DNA from: Verrucomicrobiota bacterium
GTDB lineage: Bacteria; Verrucomicrobiota; Verrucomicrobiia; Opitutales; Oceanipulchritudinaceae
Length of the DNA stretch: 6,606 nt
Assembly: GCA_009908535.1 (NCBI GenBank)
Contig: JAAAOD010000053.1
Coordinates: forward strand, 1 to 6,606
Direction: 5' to 3'
Positions 5,169 to 6,606 of this stretch are shown piece after piece. Below the pieces are notes generated by a model. That model saw only the letters and a list, made by a program, of their open reading frames with translations, was not told where the DNA came from and ran no database searches. Every line of letters starts with the position of its first letter. The first letter of the stretch is position 1. The position numbers and the translations under genes were made by a program.

Positions 5169-5238
5169 GCGGGGGATCCTCCGCGCAATGGCCGACCACT
5201 TTCGACAACCGGGCCTTGGCTTCAGAAATTTGACTCAA
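5140..5238 (-). pseudogene. Possible truncated Phd/YefM-type antitoxin stub
   Basis: Reading from TTG at 5238 gives 32 codons starting MSQISEAKARLSKVVGHC and ending IPKSKV at a TGA (5142-5140). The ISEAKARLS string is the characteristic opening of Phd/YefM-family antitoxins, DNA-binding proteins that neutralise a cognate toxin. The similarity stops after about 16 residues. The frame then runs into proline-rich sequence and terminates inside the second 35-bp repeat, so the remainder of the antitoxin and any toxin gene are missing. The simplest reading is a toxin-antitoxin relic cut by the repeat element or a deletion joined to it. The match is short and could be chance. TTG as start is uncertain; a longer frame upstream opens at 5340. 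Confidence 0.35.
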
Positions 5239-5251
5239 AAAAGGGAGACCT

Positions 5252-5270
5252 ACCGTACGGTCGGATTCTA
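5252..5270 (-). promoter_or_regulatory. Palindrome and -10-like hexamer upstream of the antitoxin-like stub
   Basis: ACCGTACGGT (5252-5261) is a perfect 10-bp palindrome. On the minus strand TAGAAT (5270-5265), a 5/6 match to a -10 box, precedes it by 3 bp, and the stub start follows 13 bp later. Autoregulated antitoxin promoters typically carry a palindrome at this place. No good -35 is visible. Confidence 0.3.
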
Positions 5271-5346
5271 CCTTAACGAATGGGAAATCAGCGACGCAAT
5301 TTGGACCGACCGCCGATTGCGGTATCGTGTGGCAGGTCACGGAGTG

Positions 5347-5368
5347 AACCCATAACCTTGGGTTTTTT
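5347..5368 (+). terminator. Rho-independent terminator
   Basis: AACCCA (5347-5352) pairs with TGGGTT (5359-5364) around a 6-nt loop, and a run of six T (5363-5368) completes the plus-strand terminator. The nearest upstream plus-strand gene is the AraC regulator, about 300 bp away, so it may end a long AraC 3' region or an unannotated short transcript. Confidence 0.65.
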
Positions 5369-5497
5369 CATGCTGAAAGCGGCCTGGGACTGAAACGCAA
5401 CCGACACCATTTCCTAAGCAACTTTCCCAGCATTTTTAGTTGACGATGGGGGGCGCTTGTGTGCATGCAGGGCCAGTGTTGTGGTCTTTCAAAGCAT

Positions 5498-5502
5498 GGA
5501 GG
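5498..5502 (+). promoter_or_regulatory. Ribosome binding site that decides the FG-GAP gene start
   Basis: GGAGG lies 8 nt before GTG 5511, an ideal spacing. It is 17 nt from ATG 5520 and overlaps the ATG at 5496, so GTG 5511 is the preferred start. Confidence 0.65.
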
Positions 5503-5510
5503 TTCATCGC

Positions 5511-6606
5511 GTGATCTCCATGCGGCCTCCCGGGGGTCAGTTCCTCAAGCAGGGTAGTGTTTGTGTGGTGATTGCTGTTTGCGGACTTTCTCTCGTGAAC
5601 GGCGCCGGCGGCACCTTTTTTCCTTACCCGAAACTTCCCTCCACCGGGGACCTCACATTGGCAACGATTGCCCTGGCATCCGCCGACATCGACGAGGACG
5701 GCGATGTGGACCTGGTGATGGTGCGCAACCTCACCGATCGGGTAGCGGTTTTCCTGAATGACGGTGAAGGGCATTTTGACGAAACGCAGAGCATCCGAGC
5801 CCCAGCTGACTTCTTTGAAGTCACCCCCGCACTGGAGCTTGCGGACATGGACGGTGACGGCTTCCCGGATCTAGTATTTGGAGGAAGTGATTCTGCGCGT
5901 ATCTATCCCAACGATGGCACGGGCGTTTTTTCGGGCAATTACACGGAACTATCGGCTTACAGTGTCCCCCTCGGTGTTGGGGATCTCGACTTGGATGGCG
6001 ATCTAGACGTTTTAAAGGGAGTCGGTTTACCTTACGGGGTTTTTTTCAACGACGGCGACTTTTCATTTACGAAGGGTGATGATTTTTATTCTTACGTCGA
6101 GGCGTTCGGCTTGGCGGATTTGGATGGCGACTCTTATCTCGACATTGTTGAAGGGTATGGCCGCGACCTGGGCGTCAGGCTGAACAATGGGGATGGCACT
6201 TATGGCCCCGAAACCACTTATTCCGCCAACAATTCAGGTGAGCTAACTCGTCACTACGGTCTTGGCTTCGGGGATGTCGATGGAGACGGGGATGTCGATG
6301 TCGCCTCGGTTTCAGCCACTACTCCCTTTTTTGAAAATGATCCTGGTTCAGTCGGCCATCTGTGGTTGAACGATGGGACCGGCTCTTTTGCGCACTCGCT
6401 GATCCTAGGCGATGCATCCGAGGCTTGGGATGTGGCAATTGCTGACGTGAACGGCGATGGTTACGGGGATCTACTCTACACCAGCAATGATCGGGTCTTG
6501 GACAAGGCCGGTGATCAACGTGACCTCGAGCGGAGCAAAGAGCAGCGGGCATACAGTCTCTTTGGCGGTAGCTCTCTGACGGTGAAACTCAGCAACGGTG
6601 ATGGCA
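5511..6606 (+). CDS. Secreted FG-GAP/VCBS repeat protein, N-terminal part
   Basis: The frame is open from GTG 5511 to the window edge (365 full codons), so the C-terminus is unknown. Residues about 10-34 (QFLKQGSVCVVIAVCGLSLV, then NGAGG) form a Sec signal peptide with likely cleavage near Ala32. The rest is six FG-GAP/VCBS-type repeats. Each has an Asp-rich calcium-binding-like loop followed by a strand ending in a NDG-type turn. The loops begin near residues 59 (DIDEDGDVD), 112 (DMDGDGFPD), 158 (DLDLDGDLD), 203 (DLDGDSYLD), 255 (DVDGDGDVD) and 312 (DVNGDGYGD), 45-57 residues apart. Turns include FLNDGEGHF, YPNDGTGVF and WLNDGTGSF. Such repeats build an integrin-alpha-like beta-propeller in extracellular proteins that bind surfaces or polysaccharides. 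Codon use is looser (TTA, CTA, AGT and GAT are frequent) than in the GH130 or AraC genes. The ATG at 5520 is an alternative start. Confidence 0.88.
   Translation, partial: MISMRPPGGQFLKQGSVCVVIAVCGLSLVNGAGGTFFPYPKLPSTGDLTLATIALASADIDEDGDVDLVMVRNLTDRVAVFLNDGEGHFDETQSIRAPADFFEVTPALELADMDGDGFPDLVFGGSDSARIYPNDGTGVFSGNYTELSAYSVPLGVGDLDLDGDLDVLKGVGLPYGVFFNDGDFSFTKGDDFYSYVEAFGLADLDGDSYLDIVEGYGRDLGVRLNNGDGTYGPETTYSANNSGELTRHYGLGFGDVDGDGDVDVASVSATTPFFENDPGSVGHLWLNDGTGSFAHSLILGDASEAWDVAIADVNGDGYGDLLYTSNDRVLDKAGDQRDLERSKEQRAYSLFGGSSLTVKLSNGDG

Larger units (their letters stand above)
5169..5510. other. Gene-poor intergenic stretch
   Basis: No convincing intact gene is seen here. Apart from the antitoxin-like stub and its upstream palindrome, a terminator at 5347-5368 and the ribosome binding site at 5498-5502, the sequence is featureless. 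It is more AT-rich than its neighbours, notably at 5400-5445. A TTGACG (5440-5445) upstream of the FG-GAP gene has no good -10 partner. Confidence 0.5.

Noticed and set aside
5385..5400. GGGACTGAAACGCAAC, which recalls the 3' end of some CRISPR repeats
   Set aside because: It occurs once, with no spaced copies and no cas genes, so it is not an array.
5436..5774. 112-codon minus-strand frame over the FG-GAP gene start
   Set aside because: The plus strand has a signal peptide, a well-placed ribosome binding site and six clear repeats; the minus frame has no recognisable domain.

Overview
The window looks like a GC-rich chromosome segment from a heterotrophic, polysaccharide-using bacterium, most plausibly Verrucomicrobiota (Opitutales/Puniceicoccales-like). 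The reasons are tandem PEP-CTERM proteins, a mannoside phosphorylase of family GH130, an AraC regulator with an N-terminal cupin, a secreted FG-GAP/VCBS repeat protein and weak or absent Shine-Dalgarno sequences at several genes. The taxonomic call is inference; no rRNA or other marker gene is present.

Region 1 (1-1289, minus strand): the 5' end of one exported protein (1-186), then a complete PEP-CTERM surface protein (343-1074). Each has upstream of it an almost identical 28-bp block (27/28) holding the palindrome TTTGAACCTGTTCAAA. A third, looser site with the same TTGA-N6-TCAA geometry lies before the next gene on the plus strand. Region 2 (1290-2510, plus): a GH130 4-O-beta-mannosyl-glucose phosphorylase with the catalytic Asp at residue 131.

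Region 3 (2511-5048): a compact P450 module. An AraC-type regulator (plus) is divergent from a class I-type bacterial cytochrome P450 (minus), which is followed by its likely redox partner, a putidaredoxin/adrenodoxin-type [2Fe-2S] ferredoxin (minus). A 50-bp element (40/50 identical) lies in the same orientation upstream of both the P450 and the ferredoxin. In both places it is followed 16-17 bp later by a -10-like hexamer. This suggests one operator/promoter design, probably read by the adjacent AraC protein. No ferredoxin reductase is encoded here. GH130 and ferredoxin are convergent, and their stop codons sit symmetrically in the arms of a 9-bp inverted repeat.

Region 4 (5049-5510): no intact gene. 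It holds two 35-bp direct repeats of REP-like appearance, a 32-codon minus-strand stub resembling the N-terminus of a Phd/YefM antitoxin that ends inside one repeat, a 10-bp palindrome upstream of the stub, and a rho-independent terminator.

Region 5 (5511-6606, plus): the N-terminal 365 codons of a secreted protein with six FG-GAP/VCBS-type repeats, running off the window. Its start is best placed at a GTG with a well-spaced GGAGG.

The most interesting signals are the two families of repeated regulatory sites: the PEP-CTERM palindrome and the P450/ferredoxin/AraC element.
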